64,000 nucleotides of DNA. It comes from Takakia lepidozioides (Eukaryota; Streptophyta; Takakiopsida; Takakiales; Takakiaceae). Where the stretch lies: assembly GCA_030704615.1 (NCBI GenBank), contig CM060733.1, positions 31,558,001 through 31,622,000 of the forward strand, read 5' to 3'. The notes under the pieces were generated by a model. The model saw nothing but the letters and a program-made list of their open reading frames with translations. It had not been told where the DNA came from and ran no database searches. A program made the position numbers and the translations under genes. Positions 20,716 to 30,729 of this stretch are shown here, piece after piece (position 1 is the first letter of the stretch; every line of letters begins with the position of its first letter).

Positions 20716-21300
20716 TAGCAAACCTTTGTGAGCGAGCACCTTTCTGACGTTGAGAGTCTCGTGAAGGACTCTGTGTACGAGCCCGAGGTCTGTCACTGGT
20801 TGACGGAGATGATTGAACACTACCTGGATATGTAAGGCCCTCTGGAGGCTGATATCGAGGTAATCTTTCAGGCATAGGAGACCCCCGTTGCTTCTTCTCT
20901 GCCATCTGAATTGCATAGTCTTCTCCCATGTCAAAAGAGTCCGCTGAAGAAACAGTTGTATCAGAATCCTCATCGCCTCTCAGGTGTTTTAACTGCCTAA
21001 CTTTTTGTGGAATCCTCTGGCGCATACAATGTTGTCCTACCATGTCTGGAAGTTTAAACTTTAAAACTTGATGTAAACGTTGAATGGTAAAATTGGTGAA
21101 GACCCTGAGCTCCTTGTCTGTCCAGGTGAGTGGGGTACCAATGACTTGTGAATTGTGCAAGTATTTCCATGCCTCATGTCCCTTAAAGAAAATATCGTCA
21201 GGGCCGAATTTTTGTGTTGACAAATTGTTCCAGGCCGCATGAAACCATGAACGAATTTGGGAATCCTTTTGCATCATAACTTTTGCCTCATATAGGTACA
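20716..21300 (-). pseudogene. family A ORF-Y fragment
   Basis: The minus frame from about 21300 reads YLYEAKVMMQKDSQIRSWFH, FGPDDIFFKGHEAWKYLHN, MGEDYAIQMAEKKQ and SVQSSPSTSDRPRARTQSPS, nearly identical to codons about 650-840 of the frame at 56521. It reads past the position where the 56521 copy has TGA, showing the longer natural C-terminus. Both edges are abrupt junctions, with the 150-bp satellite at 21300 and the integrase/PHD at 20715. Confidence 0.85.
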
Positions 21301-21935
21301 TATGACCGCCAAGGCTGTTCGCCATCATATTTTTTTGGGTTGAAATTTTTTGGATGAATTTCTTTGGGGTTTTTGGTTTTTCCATGAATTGTCATGTGCC
21401 AACTTGTACTGGGAATTAAGATGTCGTTGACGACACCTTAATCCCTAGCACCTACACACACACCGCCTTACCGCCAAGGCTGTTCGCCATCAGATTTTTT
21501 TGGGTTGAAATTTTTTGGGTGAAGTTTTTTGGGGTTTTTAGTTTTTCCATGAATTGTCATGCGCCAACTCGTACTGGGAATTAAGATGTCGTTGACGACA
21601 CCTTAATCTGCCACATTCGAGGGAAATTATATTATTTAAAAATAAAAACAAAAACAAAATAAAAACAAAATAAAAAACGGCTGTTTTTTTTTGGGAAAAC
21701 TTGCTGGGAACTAAGATGTCGTTGACGACACCTTAATCACCACCACCTGCACACACACCGCTTTACCGCCAAGGCTTCTTCGCCTTGAAAGTTTTTTGGG
21801 TTGAAATTTTTTTGGTTACTGTTTTTGGGAAAAAAAATTCGGGGATTTCGGTTTTTTTCCGTAAGCTGTCATGTGCCAACTCGTATTGGGAATTAAGATG
21901 TCGTTGACGATACCTTAATCCCGAGCATCTGCACA
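21301..21935. repeat. 150-bp palindromic satellite, inverted copy, about four units
   Basis: Here the satellite runs in the orientation opposite to 2256-2690. CACCGCCTTACCGCCAAGGC and the palindrome (AAGATGTCGTTGACGACACC) recur near 21418, 21588, 21714 and 21895, with a foreign AT-rich stretch near 21620-21690. A-rich linkers have diverged in length. Confidence 0.85.
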
Positions 21936-21939
21936 CGCA

Positions 21940-22035
21940 CCATGGTTCATTCATGTCGCTCATTTTTCATCCAAAAGTCATCCAACATTCATCCATTCAT
22001 TTTTTCATTCATCTCAAAACCATTCATCCGGCAGC
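21940..22035. repeat. CATTCATCC microsatellite
   Basis: CATTCATC, TTTTCATCC and related units follow the inverted satellite. In absolute orientation they read as in 2930-3005, although the satellite itself is inverted. Confidence 0.65.
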
Positions 22036-22184
22036 TTTTCATCGCATATTCGTACCATATGGTCGTCACCCAGCAAGGATTCTTCTGTCGGATGAGGTGG
22101 AGATTGCGTCTGTGCAGTGTAGTTTTTGTCCACGGGAATAAGCTATCTTCTTCCATTGGTTGTAGGCTCCTATTCACTAATCTG

Positions 22185-22275
22185 CTCACGCTTGCAATCT
22201 GCTAACGCTTAAGGGATTCTGCTCACGTTTACCACTTAAAGCGTGAGCGTGCTCACGTGAACTGCTCACATGGTA
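22185..22275. repeat. CTGCTCACG motif cluster
   Basis: CTGCTCACG, CTGCTAACG, GCGTGAGCGTGCTCACGTG and CTGCTCACATG occur within 90 bp. Counterparts are at 3090-3165 and 27240-27310. Confidence 0.55.
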
Positions 22276-23888
22276 ACTACCCTCCTCTGGGTCAGTGCTC
22301 CTAGAAGCGACCTCTTCTGGATCCTGTAAATCAACTTACCTCTCACATTTGAGAATTCGGATGAGCGAGACTCTCTATTGATGCAGATTAAACAGAGGTT
22401 GAGCAGACATAAGCCCCCAAGAGGGAGCTATTTTTATAAACAGAAACAGTTTTGGATAATGAAGAAGAAGCTAAAATAGAAAAACAAGGTACAGAAGATG
22501 CACTAGTAGATGACCCAACTACAAATAACAGAAGAGCAGATCTCCTCAAAAACACCTTAAATCAGCTGAGATGGTCGTTTCTATCTTTCTACTCTCAATC
22601 CTATCACTCCCCAGAGCGGCAGGGCTTCGCCGAAATGAGAGAGAATGAGGGAGGATGCACTGGTTTTTATAGTGGTGGTTTTGGATGGTGAGGACACGTG
22701 TAGAGAATCATATATCCATATGCATTCCTCTCTGCACGGATGGATATAATCATAAAATACACAACCTGATTAACATGTAGACGGGCTGCTCATCCAATGC
22801 TTAGCCCTAGATGATAGGACGGGGGGTCTCCCGTACTCCTGCACTTGTCTGCTGCTCATCCAATCATTAGCCCTACATGTAGGCACGGGGGGTCTCTAAC
22901 TAATAAAGGGAGTAGTGGACCGTTTACCACTATGGCTCACGACCACTACAATGAGACACTTTTTTAGCAAACCCTTTAGGTTGCGTAGGCAGTTAGGCAA
23001 ACGGTCATTAACGACTGCAGGCTGTAACGACTCTTTGGAGCATAGTATAAAAAGACTGCACACAACTTAAGGTATCAGTGATCAGTGTGTATTCAGTGTG
23101 TACTTCTGTGATGATGCGAGGAACTCTGAAGTAAAGCCATGCTATTCGAAGTATCTCTGTGTAGAGTGAACGTGAGATGGAGAGAATGTGCATTATGAGA
23201 GAACGTAAGATGGTGAGAATGTGTATCATCTCAGAATAATTCTTGTTTTGTCTTGACTACCATCTCGTTGTATGAACAAAGAGGCTTCAGTCTTTTCGAC
23301 TCAGATCTTTTATGCCAAAGAGACTGTAGGTTGGGCTTAATCAATAGGATTAAGCAACCTGTAGGGATATTGATTCATACAACGTTCATGGTGTAGTTGT
23401 CCTTACAACAATTACTTTGTAATCGTTTCTGAAAGCATACCGTCGGACAACCTATGTTGCATGTGTTGGGAAATGGGCAGTAGTGCTGATAGCCTGTTTC
23501 GTCTAAGTCATAAACCAATGGTTAACAGTGCGTGGCAAGAGATCTGAGGCGGCATGTGGGGTGGCCACCATGCGCCGCCATGTACTACCGGAGGACCACG
23601 GAGGACGGCTAGACGGACTAGTCGAGAAGACAGGGCGTCATTGGGGCAGGTTGGGCGCGCAATGGTTGCAGGGCATGGATTGGGTGCGAAGGGCGTAAAG
23701 TACACGGCGGGCACGGCAGGTGAGAGGGTGAGAGGCGAGAGCTGCACGAGAAGGCTCTAAAATGCTTGGAAGTACAAAATGATGACACCATTGCATGCCC
23801 GCCGCATGGCTAAGCAGGTGCGTGGCGCCATGGGCTCATCATGGCGCAAGGGTCATGGATGGCCACCGCATTTTGCTGGCTGAGAGGG
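22276..23888. other. unassigned, with an approximately 65-bp direct repeat
   Basis: GCTGCTCATCCAATGCTTAG then CCCTAGATG..ACGGGGGGTCTC (22788-22842) recurs as GCTGCTCATCCAATCATTAG then CCCTACATG..ACGGGGGGTCTC (22851-22900). 22452-22691 is an open plus frame (MDNEEEAKIEKQ...) without a known domain. From about 23500 the base composition becomes GC-rich up to the TATA box at 23889. Confidence 0.45.
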
Positions 23889-23897
23889 TATAAAAGG
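23889..23897 (+). promoter_or_regulatory. TATA box of the gene at 24229
   Basis: TATAAAAGG in a GC-rich context, about 340 bp before the first ATG of a plausible spliced gene. A start site near 23920 would give a roughly 300-nt leader. Confidence 0.55.
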
Positions 23898-24228
23898 CCT
23901 TCAGTTCGTGTGAAGACCCTCAGTTCCCCCTCCACACTACGCGGAATCCCTGCCTGCAAATTTCTGTTAGGTGTGAAGGAGCGAAGGAAAAGTGGCATTC
24001 CAGGAGAGGTGGTGGGCTCTGAGAGAAGCTGAGAGGAAAGGAGAGGCAGTGAGACTGAGTGCAAGTGCTGATCAGTGTTGGGTGTTGAGGAGAAGGTGGG
24101 TGTAGGCTGTTTAGTTTGCAGAGCAGGGCTCCGTTCAGAGGGTTGAGGGCTCAGTGCGCATGGTCGAGGGCTCAACAAGGTTGAGGGCTGTAGTGGGGCA
24201 GAGGCGTTGTCACAGAGAGACAATCGAA

Positions 24229-25360
24229 ATGGCTTCAGGCTCAAGGTAATTATTCCATTCTGCTTCTCACAAAAAGTTAAAAAGCTCTAACGCCACTGCA
24301 ATGCAATGCAATAGAAACACTGTTCCAATCTTCCTTTCATCTAAAAAAACGCTCTAACACCGCTCCAATCTATTGAACGGTAGAGAGGTCAAGAAGCATA
24401 TTTCCATTTGGCGTATTTTTTATTTGTTTATTTATTTATTGTTTAAGCAGGAAAGTGAAGAAACATAGGAGGCCTCCTGTGCTATTCACCGATGAACTTT
24501 TTGGAAATTTAAGATGTAGGGAAGTCTGCTAGTTCATCATTTGTAAAGGTTTGCGTCTTTTAAGTTGGGGGATGTGGCTGGAATGTGACTCTTCTGTCAG
24601 GATGACTGGAATGCTGGTCGTTTTTGGTTGTGGAAAACATCCAACCTATGGCAGAGAGGGGGTTTCTCAACCGCTCTTTTCCAACTCAAGAGAGGCTGTA
24701 AATTAGCCAGATGAAGGGTAGGATGAAGAAGCATAGGAGGCCTCCCATGCTCTTCACCAAGGAAAATGCCGGGAAAATTATCAGTTGTGGAGATGTCTGC
24801 TCGTTCCTAGTCTGGGTGAAAATGGTATGTCTAAAAATTGGGGGATGTGGCTTGAATGGAGACTTTATCTGGATTACATTGAGGAAGTTACAATTATTGT
24901 ACGTGCTCAGTCCATGATCCTCCAATGAGAACGGGGATGTGGTTAATTCCACAATACCCTTTTCCCTTGGTACCACTGCAGCTCCCAGGATGCGTCAGAA
25001 GAGTCTTTAGGATGCGCACCAGAGTCCCTATACCAATCGATCTCACAAGGATACGGACCCGCGTCTCTGGCTTGTGTTGAATCCACAGCTCTGTCTCCTG
25101 GGTACGCACCGGAGTCTCCAGATTACTATTGGGAGTATGTGGAGCCTGGTTCACCTGAATACAAGCCATCTCCTGAATACACACCAGGATCCCCTATGTA
25201 CTCACTCCAATCCCCTACATACGTTCCTGGTTTGTCTGGCTACTCACCCCAATACCACACTTATGTCCCTGGTTCACCTGGTTACTCAGGGTCCGTATTT
25301 TTCATGAGCGATGAGCAGTGGCTCATGAGCCATGAGCAGAACAAACCGAACCAGAAATGA
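24229..25360 (+). CDS. small spliced gene with YSP-rich repeats (hypothetical)
   Basis: Exon 1 is 24229-24245 (ATGGCTTCAGGCTCAAG, donor GTAAT). A second exon exists in two versions. Version a begins after TTAAGCAG near 24450 (VKKHRRPPVLFTDE) but meets a TAG. Version b begins after GGTAG near 24720 (MKKHRRPPMLFTKENAGK, ending SFLVWVKM at a GTATGT donor) and is open. Version b is in phase with exon 3 if the acceptor is CTCCCAG at 24981-24987. Exon 3 carries tandem Tyr-Ser-Pro blocks (SPEYTPGSPMYS, SPTYVPGLSGYSP, YVPGSPGYSG), reminiscent of the RNA polymerase II tail or of hydroxyproline-rich wall proteins, but it has no signal peptide. From 25293 the frame runs into CATGAGC repeat DNA and stops at 25360, so the natural C-terminus may be lost. 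The exon structure is inferred. Confidence 0.45.
24440..24860. repeat. tandemly duplicated exon block
   Basis: About 130 bp at 24450-24590 (AAACATAGGAGGCCTCC to GGGGGATGTGGCTGGAATG) is repeated at 24720-24860 (AAGCATAGGAGGCCTCC to GGGGGATGTGGCTTGAATG). The similarity covers exon and following intron sequence, so this is a genomic exon duplication. The first copy has a stop (TAG against TCG in the second). Confidence 0.7.
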
Positions 25361-25539
25361 AGCAATCTTGAAGCAAGGTTGCAGGTTCGGTTTGGGATTG
25401 GGTGCAGGAACAAACGGAGAAGTGTAGACAAATTAAGTTTTTTTTGATATTTTGCGCTGTTATAGACACTGTATCGTTTATTTCCGAGCGACCTTTGCAA
25501 TGCATTTGACATGTGCAGATCTATGTTTACTGAACAATT
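25293..25539. other. CATGAGC-repeat junction inside the gene
   Basis: At 25293 coding sequence passes abruptly into TATTTTTCATGAGCGATGAGC and GGCTCATGAGCCATGAGC, which resembles the start of the MULE-type element at 8427 and 28105. The following 200 bp have no recognised feature. Confidence 0.45.
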
Positions 25540-26290
25540 GGACGGATGGCAAGCTGTTTGTGCCAAAGATTGAGGACTATTGCAGCCTCCCTGCGAATAG
25601 ATGTAGGCAAGTCTGGCTCTCGGCCAAAGAGAAGGAAATAAGGTGAGAACGAGGCAAGTGATGCTTGCTTGCTAAACCTGTAGTCCATGGCCAACCAAGG
25701 TAGCTGAAGGTCCCAATCTCCTAGGTGCCCCTTCTGCTAACCATACTTGCACAATCCTCTCTTAACCGTTTGCACAACTCTCTCTGCCAAGCCATTGGCC
25801 TCAGGATGATCCCGAAAAGTGGTGCGGTGGTCTATCAAGGCCTTGTCACACAAAACCTGAAACTCCCCCAAGAACTTTCTCCCTTGGTCCGTGAGTACCT
25901 CAGCTGGAGCACCAAATCGGCTAAGTACACAATCCAAGAATGCATACGCAGCTCCCTCACTAGCCTTATCAGGCAATGGAACCAACTCGATCCACTTGGA
26001 GAAGTGCTCCACCATCACCAACACGTACTTGTTGTGGCGCATGGTCAGTGGCAACAGCCCTGCGAAGTCAAGACTCCACCTGTAGCCCAATCCCATGATC
26101 GGAAAATGGTGCAATTGTGGAGTAGGGGCGTTGAATGAAGCACGCATCCTGTCACACACCATGCACCTAGCCACAAATTGTTGCACCTCTATGTGCATAC
26201 CACGCCACCAATACTGCCCCCGCAGTAGACTATGAGTGCGTCGCACCCCAAAATGCCCCAACTCCTCATGGGCATGCCGCACTAACCGTG
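25540..26290 (-). pseudogene. gypsy integrase zinc finger and catalytic core
   Basis: The minus ORF (26282-25737, 181 codons) has the HHCC finger (H5, H10, C40, C43) and the D72, D132, E167 triad of retroviral-type integrase (WSLDFAG, LTDQGRKF, HPEANGLAERV), with the expected 35-residue D-E spacing. Past 25737 the sequence continues in other frames to FGREPDLP near 25590. It belongs with the RT-RNase H remnant to its right and probably with the C-terminal PHD exon at 20203. About 5 kb of later insertions separate them. Confidence 0.8.
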
Positions 26291-27245
26291 CCCGCTATGT
26301 TGGGTGAGGCGCCATCCTCACTCAACCATCCTCCCACACTCGGAGCAGGTGTGTCCCCTCCCACTTGAACCTCTTGGCTTGTTGTAGGATCCGATCCCTC
26401 TCCTTGGCAGTCCTAGCGGCTGCCGTGTCTCTAGTGCGAAGGTAATCCAACACAGCTGAATCCTCATGTATATCTTTGGCGCCACCTTACTCATTGCTGG
26501 CCTCAGGGTCCTCAGACACTTGATCTACAGTCATCCCTGTTGCAGGTCCAACCTGGCCTTCCGCTGCCAAGATACACAGAAATGCAGATGCCTGCCATCC
26601 GGACACCATCTCCTCGTCCATCTCACCATGCCACCGAGCTCCAGTGTCATCCTATTGGCTCGTGCATGGATTGCGACTCAACCCATCTGCATCCCGATTG
26701 ACCAAACCCGGTCGATGCACAACCTAAAAGTCATACTCTTGAAGAATGAGTGCCCACTGTGCAAGCTACCCCGTAAGCTTGTCTGACTCCATCAACCGCT
26801 TGAGTGGTTGGTGATCCGTGACAAGGGTGAAGAGATTGTCGTATAGATAGCACCTGAAGTGTGCCACGGCCCACACTGCAGCTAAGCATTCTCCCTCATA
26901 TGAGCTATACTTAGACTCTGCAGCGTTGTTCAAGCGGCTAGCATAAACCACTATGAATTCTCTTCCCTTATCATCCACGTGTATGAGCACCGCTCCAAGC
27001 CCCAGCATGCTCCAATCTGTATGCAGCTGAAAAGGACGCCCCCTGATAGGTCATCTCAAGATGGGCGCCGAGGTCAACCTCACCTTGAGCTCTTGAAAAT
27101 CTTGTTCTTGCTCATCTTCCCACTGCCACTCCTGGTCCACCTTGGTCAGTTTGGTTAGAGCCTTTGCAATGGCACTAAATCCCTTAACAAACCGTCTATA
27201 ATAGTTTGCTAACCCCATGAAAGCTCGAACTCGGCCAGGGATGCC
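26291..27245 (-). pseudogene. gypsy RT thumb and RNase H
   Basis: The minus strand from 27245 reads LANYYRRFVKGF-like sequence in broken frames. The ORF 27008-26766 follows: LGAVLIHVDDKGREFIVVYA, SSYEGECLAAVWAVAHFR and TLVTDHQPLKRLM, the RNase H of Ty3/gypsy elements. The spacer to the integrase (26290-26760) is decayed. RT palm motifs are missing because the element is truncated at about 27245 by the GTGAGC cluster. Confidence 0.75.
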
Positions 27246-27310
27246 TCAGCGTGAGCCTCGTCACGTGAGCGCGTGAGCGCAACTGCACTCACGCCACGTC
27301 ACCTTGCGCC
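27240..27310. repeat. CGTGAGC / GCTCACG motif cluster
   Basis: CAGCGTGAGC, CACGTGAGCGCGTGAGCGC and GCACTCACGCC occur at the exact truncation point of the gypsy remnant. Confidence 0.5.
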
Positions 27311-27469
27311 AATGCCACATCACGGGACTCACTCCACGTCATCACACTTGAAGACCGCGTCACCATGCGCCCAGGAAGAAGTGGAGTGTATTCCCGCGGA
27401 TTGGCACCCTTTACCGCGGAAACAAGTTGGACGACATAAGAAAAGGCAGTGGTCATTCCCACCTGAAAG

Positions 27470-27790
27470 CAACAGATGAATAAAGGATGGATGAATGTAC
27501 AGTTGGATGATAAACAGATGGATAAGTGTGAAAAATGAATGTAGATGGATGAATGAGGGATGGATAAGAGTCAAATGGATGAATGTATAATGGATGTTGA
27601 GCAATGGAAAACATTCATGACAGGAAGATGCATGACTAAAACTTTAGACGAATGCACAACGTATATGACATGAGTGTGGTAGGTTTGTGGGGTGGATTAA
27701 AGAGTACAGAGGATGAATGTACAATGGATGTTGAACAAAGGAAAACATTCATGAATGGAGCACGCATGAATACACTGTAGATGAAAGCAC
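27470..27790. repeat. GGATGAATG microsatellite, decayed
   Basis: GATGAATG and GGATGGATG variants recur some 20 times. 27590-27650 and 27720-27780 are additional imperfect duplicates (GGATGTTGARCAA.GGAAAACATTCATGA). Confidence 0.7.
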
Positions 27791-28104
27791 AATGGATATG
27801 ACAAGAGTGAGGGAGGTTTGTGAGATGGATTCATACATATTGCAATATATAAATGGTAGTTGATTCTTTGATTATATTTCTTTCCAAAAGAACAACAACG
27901 GTGGAGGAAGGGGATTCAACGTTTTCCAAAGATGATGAAACAGAATATTAAAAGAACATAGTTCAGTCTGACTCAGAGTCAGTACAATGGATCCCCGCTT
28001 CCTCTGCATCTAAGTCTAAGTATTTAAGAACTCCGGATCTACGCTGGCTACACCTACGGCCGGGTAGTAAAAATTCAGGGGATAGGGACTCGGCCGCGTG
28101 AAGG
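27791..28104. other. nothing recognised
   Basis: No ORF or repeat was identified. The stretch ends at the shared terminus of the MULE-type element. Confidence 0.5.
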
Positions 28105-28348
28105 GGGGCTGCTATTTCATGAGCGGCATGAGCATGAGCAGCATGAGCAGCATGAGCATGAGCGGAAAAAAAAAAAGCATGAGCAGATCATTGTGAGTCC
28201 ACGGAAATAGGGTTAGGAGGCACGGAAATAGGGTCATGTGAAGTTGGAATGTGGCACCAGTGGACTTGAAATGCAACATTTTATTGCAAATTTTGTGGCA
28301 AGCCACGTCTATACAAGTGTGTTCTAACTGTCATAGCCGGAATGGGCA
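28105..28348. mobile_element. shared left terminus of the MULE-type element, copy 2
   Basis: This is the same start as 8427 (GGGGCTGCTATTTCATGAGC) with two extra CATGAGCAG units, then near-identity through the last exon of the minus-strand gene. Confidence 0.55.
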
Positions 28349-28810
28349 CTACTCTCCTACACCCTCCGAGGAACTTGCCCCACCTTCTTCCTCATCCCCC
28401 TCATCCCCCTCATCCTCCGAGCTCTGTGATGCATCAGTTCCACTATGCCTCTCAAAAATCCCGTCCTCTCCTTGGGGGACTGTCCACCTCACCTCCTGGG
28501 AATCTTCTGCGTCTTCTCCCCCACTTTCCTCAGCAGAATCCAACACAAATCTACGAGCCCGACGGGCTCTAATAGCTGCTGCCTCCTCCCTCATCTTCAT
28601 TTTCTTGAGGCTTGCCTCGTCTAAAATCTGCTGTACACGACTACGTTCGGAACACCTCCTAATGGACACCGAAGCAAGCCGGGCAGCATAAGTAGGAAGG
28701 ATGTACTCCCTTTCTGGACTAGGCATGAAATCCCCCCTGGCAAAAAAAGGCACGTTCCTCCTGCCCATGAACTCCGGTGTAGACGTCCCTCCGGCAGTAC
28801 TTGGCATCCT
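28349..28810 (-). CDS. last exon of the MULE-borne minus-strand gene, copy 2
   Basis: The exon starts after an acceptor (ACTGTAG) at about 28810 and reads MPSTAGGTSTPEFMG, PSPEREYILPTYAARLASVS, then KKMKMREEAAAIRARRARRF and an acidic Ser-rich end. It is over 95% identical to 8656-9096 by eye. It is charged, probably coiled-coil and of unknown role. It is joined upstream by an intron to the acidic exon at 28925. Confidence 0.6.
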   Translation of the reverse strand, partial: RMPSTAGGTSTPEFMGRRNVPFFARGDFMPSPEREYILPTYAARLASVSIRRCSERSRVQQILDEASLKKMKMREEAAAIRARRARRFVLDSAEESGGEDAEDSQEVRWTVPQGEDGIFERHSGTDASQSSEDEGDEGDEEEGGASSSEGVGE

Positions 28811-28924
28811 ACAGTAAGAACAAATCCACTTGAAGAATGTCAATACCAGCACAACCAGAAAGGGTTTTCAATGAAATAAGAGAGCGGAGGGAGGTGCCTC
28901 ACAAAATCTGGAGGCAACTTACAA

Positions 28925-29205
28925 TGCCACCACTCACTCGTAAACCGGGGGCTCCTCGGCCTCGATCCCAACTTCCTCCCCCTGCTCCTTCTCGGATTTT
29001 TCCTCATCCTCCGAGGATGCCTCTTCCTCTTTCGGCAGACGTTCAGCCGCTGCAAGTTCCGAGTTGTGGAGGGCTAGATTTGGCTGCATGCCTTCCTCCA
29101 GAAGGCAGCGAGAGCACTTGCACTGGAAGCCCCAACCCTTCACACCTTTGTCCTTCCGCTGTTGAAGGGGACACAGAATATCAAAGTAGGGCAAGCACAC
29201 CTCTT
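28925..29205 (-). CDS. SET/post-SET fragment fused to the acidic tail
   Basis: The minus frame reads EEVCLPYFDILCPLQQRKDK, GWGFQCKCSRCLLEE, then NLALHNSELAAAERLPKEEE. The first part matches the end of SET lysine methyltransferases of the SMYD-like type: GEE..l.YFD.l.p...R, then wgF.C.C.RC, with the post-SET cysteines present. From LHNSEL on it is identical to the acidic exon of copy 1, where the preceding residues are methyltransferase motif I (HVFAFEPDTALHNSEL). The SET catalytic NHSC region is not found in frame upstream; 29240-29275 adds VQLNAFDEDGSIG in another frame. It looks like a captured host exon. Confidence 0.7.
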
Positions 29206-29879
29206 CTCTTTCTGTTTTTGCCTATAGATCCATCCTCATCAAAGGCATTCAATTGAACAATTTGCCTGATTTTGGTGATGTCAGGTTGCAGGTTGTTGGA
29301 TCCCGGCAAAATTCCAATACAATTGATGGATTAGCTTTTGTGGCTGTCAAATATTGTTGGATGTTTTTCAATCATGTCCTCTGCCTCAAAATTCTAGTTT
29401 GCTGCTCAAAGCCATATTGTTCCTTCCATCTATCCCACAAGTCCTGATTCATTACCATAATGAGTACTGACGATAAAGATTTGGAACTCCTGCAAAGGGG
29501 AGACTTAGGGTCTTTTACTCACTTGTCTAAAATGTGCACAATGCAGGAATGTGTGTGTTTCAAATGTTTGCACAGCTATAACGCTACTGACTCACAACAG
29601 CAGGACTTCTAGACATTACCCTGAGTCCTTCCACTTCTTCACTACTTGTAGAGGCGAGTCTCTGTGGATCAGAAGACCATAACGGAGATGCTAGTGCAAT
29701 TGGTAAGTAAAGCAGATGAGCGGTTAGTTGGGGAACAAGTTGTACAAGAATCAAAGGCAACTGACAGGGAGCTGTGCAACGAAGACAAAACAACTTCAAT
29801 GGACTCCTTGAGCACTTCTGTTGGAGGAGGGAAAGCCTGCTGGAGTCAGGGAGGGGTGCAATCAGATCACCCGAGTGCT
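29206..29879. other. replaced segment between shared exons of copy 2
   Basis: This segment has no counterpart in copy 1, where the methyltransferase exons lie at this place. Minus-strand fragments (ITKIRQIVQLNAFDEDG) near the SET fragment suggest captured gene DNA with introns. An open plus frame at 29664-29850 (QKTITEMLVQLVSKADERLV) is unassigned. Confidence 0.45.
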
Positions 29880-30695
29880 CTTGCAATTCGTGCTCACAGC
29901 CGTGAAGAATTCCATCATGGCTTCAAAACCAGGGGTGTCTTTAGGCTCTGTACCGGCAGCCCTCTTCTTGGCTTTCCCCTTCTGCTCCGCCAGAGACTTG
30001 TTGTGTGCTACCTTCTTCGCCCTGGCAGCGAGAGCGTCAAGGAAGCTCTCATTGACGCATTGGATGATGGTTGGAGGTTCTAGCTTTGGCCTGTGCGTAA
30101 ACGTCACCGCCGAATACCGCCGTGTAGGCTCGCCCTCAAATGCCAACTTCTTGGCAGAGCCAGTCCCACTCCGAACTGACTTGGGAACCCGGACGACCGG
30201 TGACTGGGTAGGAGCAACAGCAGTCGCAGGACCTTGAACAAAATCGGCGTCGGAGTCACTCTCTTGGGTCCCCTCCTGCGCCTCCTCCGATGCCCCGATG
30301 GTTTTCTTCTTTTTGGGTGTTACTGCAGTCACCTGTTTCCTTGTCCTTTTCCTTTGACCTTTACTCTTCTCATGCAATTTCTCTTGAATTCCTGCCTTAG
30401 CAAGCTCTGCCGCTTTCCTGGAGTTCGCAAGCGCTTTTGCCTCTTTTGCACCCAACGGAGGCAGCGGAGCCCGGTTTCGTCGGAATTCAGCATCCAGCTT
30501 CAATTGAAACTCGGATGGGTCGAGCGAGCCGGGCGGAAGGTCCACATACCAAGGGCAATCACGCAAATGTTCCAGATGCCACTCCTTCACAATATCGTCA
30601 GTGTACATGGAGTCAGCCCCAGGGTTCCTCCATGCCAGGAAGAATGGTGGCTCGAAAGACAGATGACCTTTCTCCAAAAGCGAGAACTTACAGTA
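29880..30695 (-). CDS. charged, basic exon of the MULE-borne minus-strand gene
   Basis: The exon begins after the acceptor ATGAATGCAG (30695) with YCKFSLLEKGHLSFEPPFFL and DIVKEWHLEHLRDCPWYVDL, then a long low-complexity basic part (KSKGQRKRTRKQV, KKKKTIGAS) and TFTHRPKLEPPTIIQC. Copy 1 shares the last 140 codons. It is probably DNA-binding or nuclear; this is inference from composition. The preceding intron contains the 95-bp satellite. Confidence 0.6.
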
Positions 30696-30729
30696 CCTGC
30701 ATTCATGAAAAACACAATGAGGTCCGAAA

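Noticed and set aside
20687-21385. 232-codon ORF as a single gene
   Set aside because: It is a chimera of satellite DNA, an ORF-Y fragment and the edge of the PHD gypsy element.
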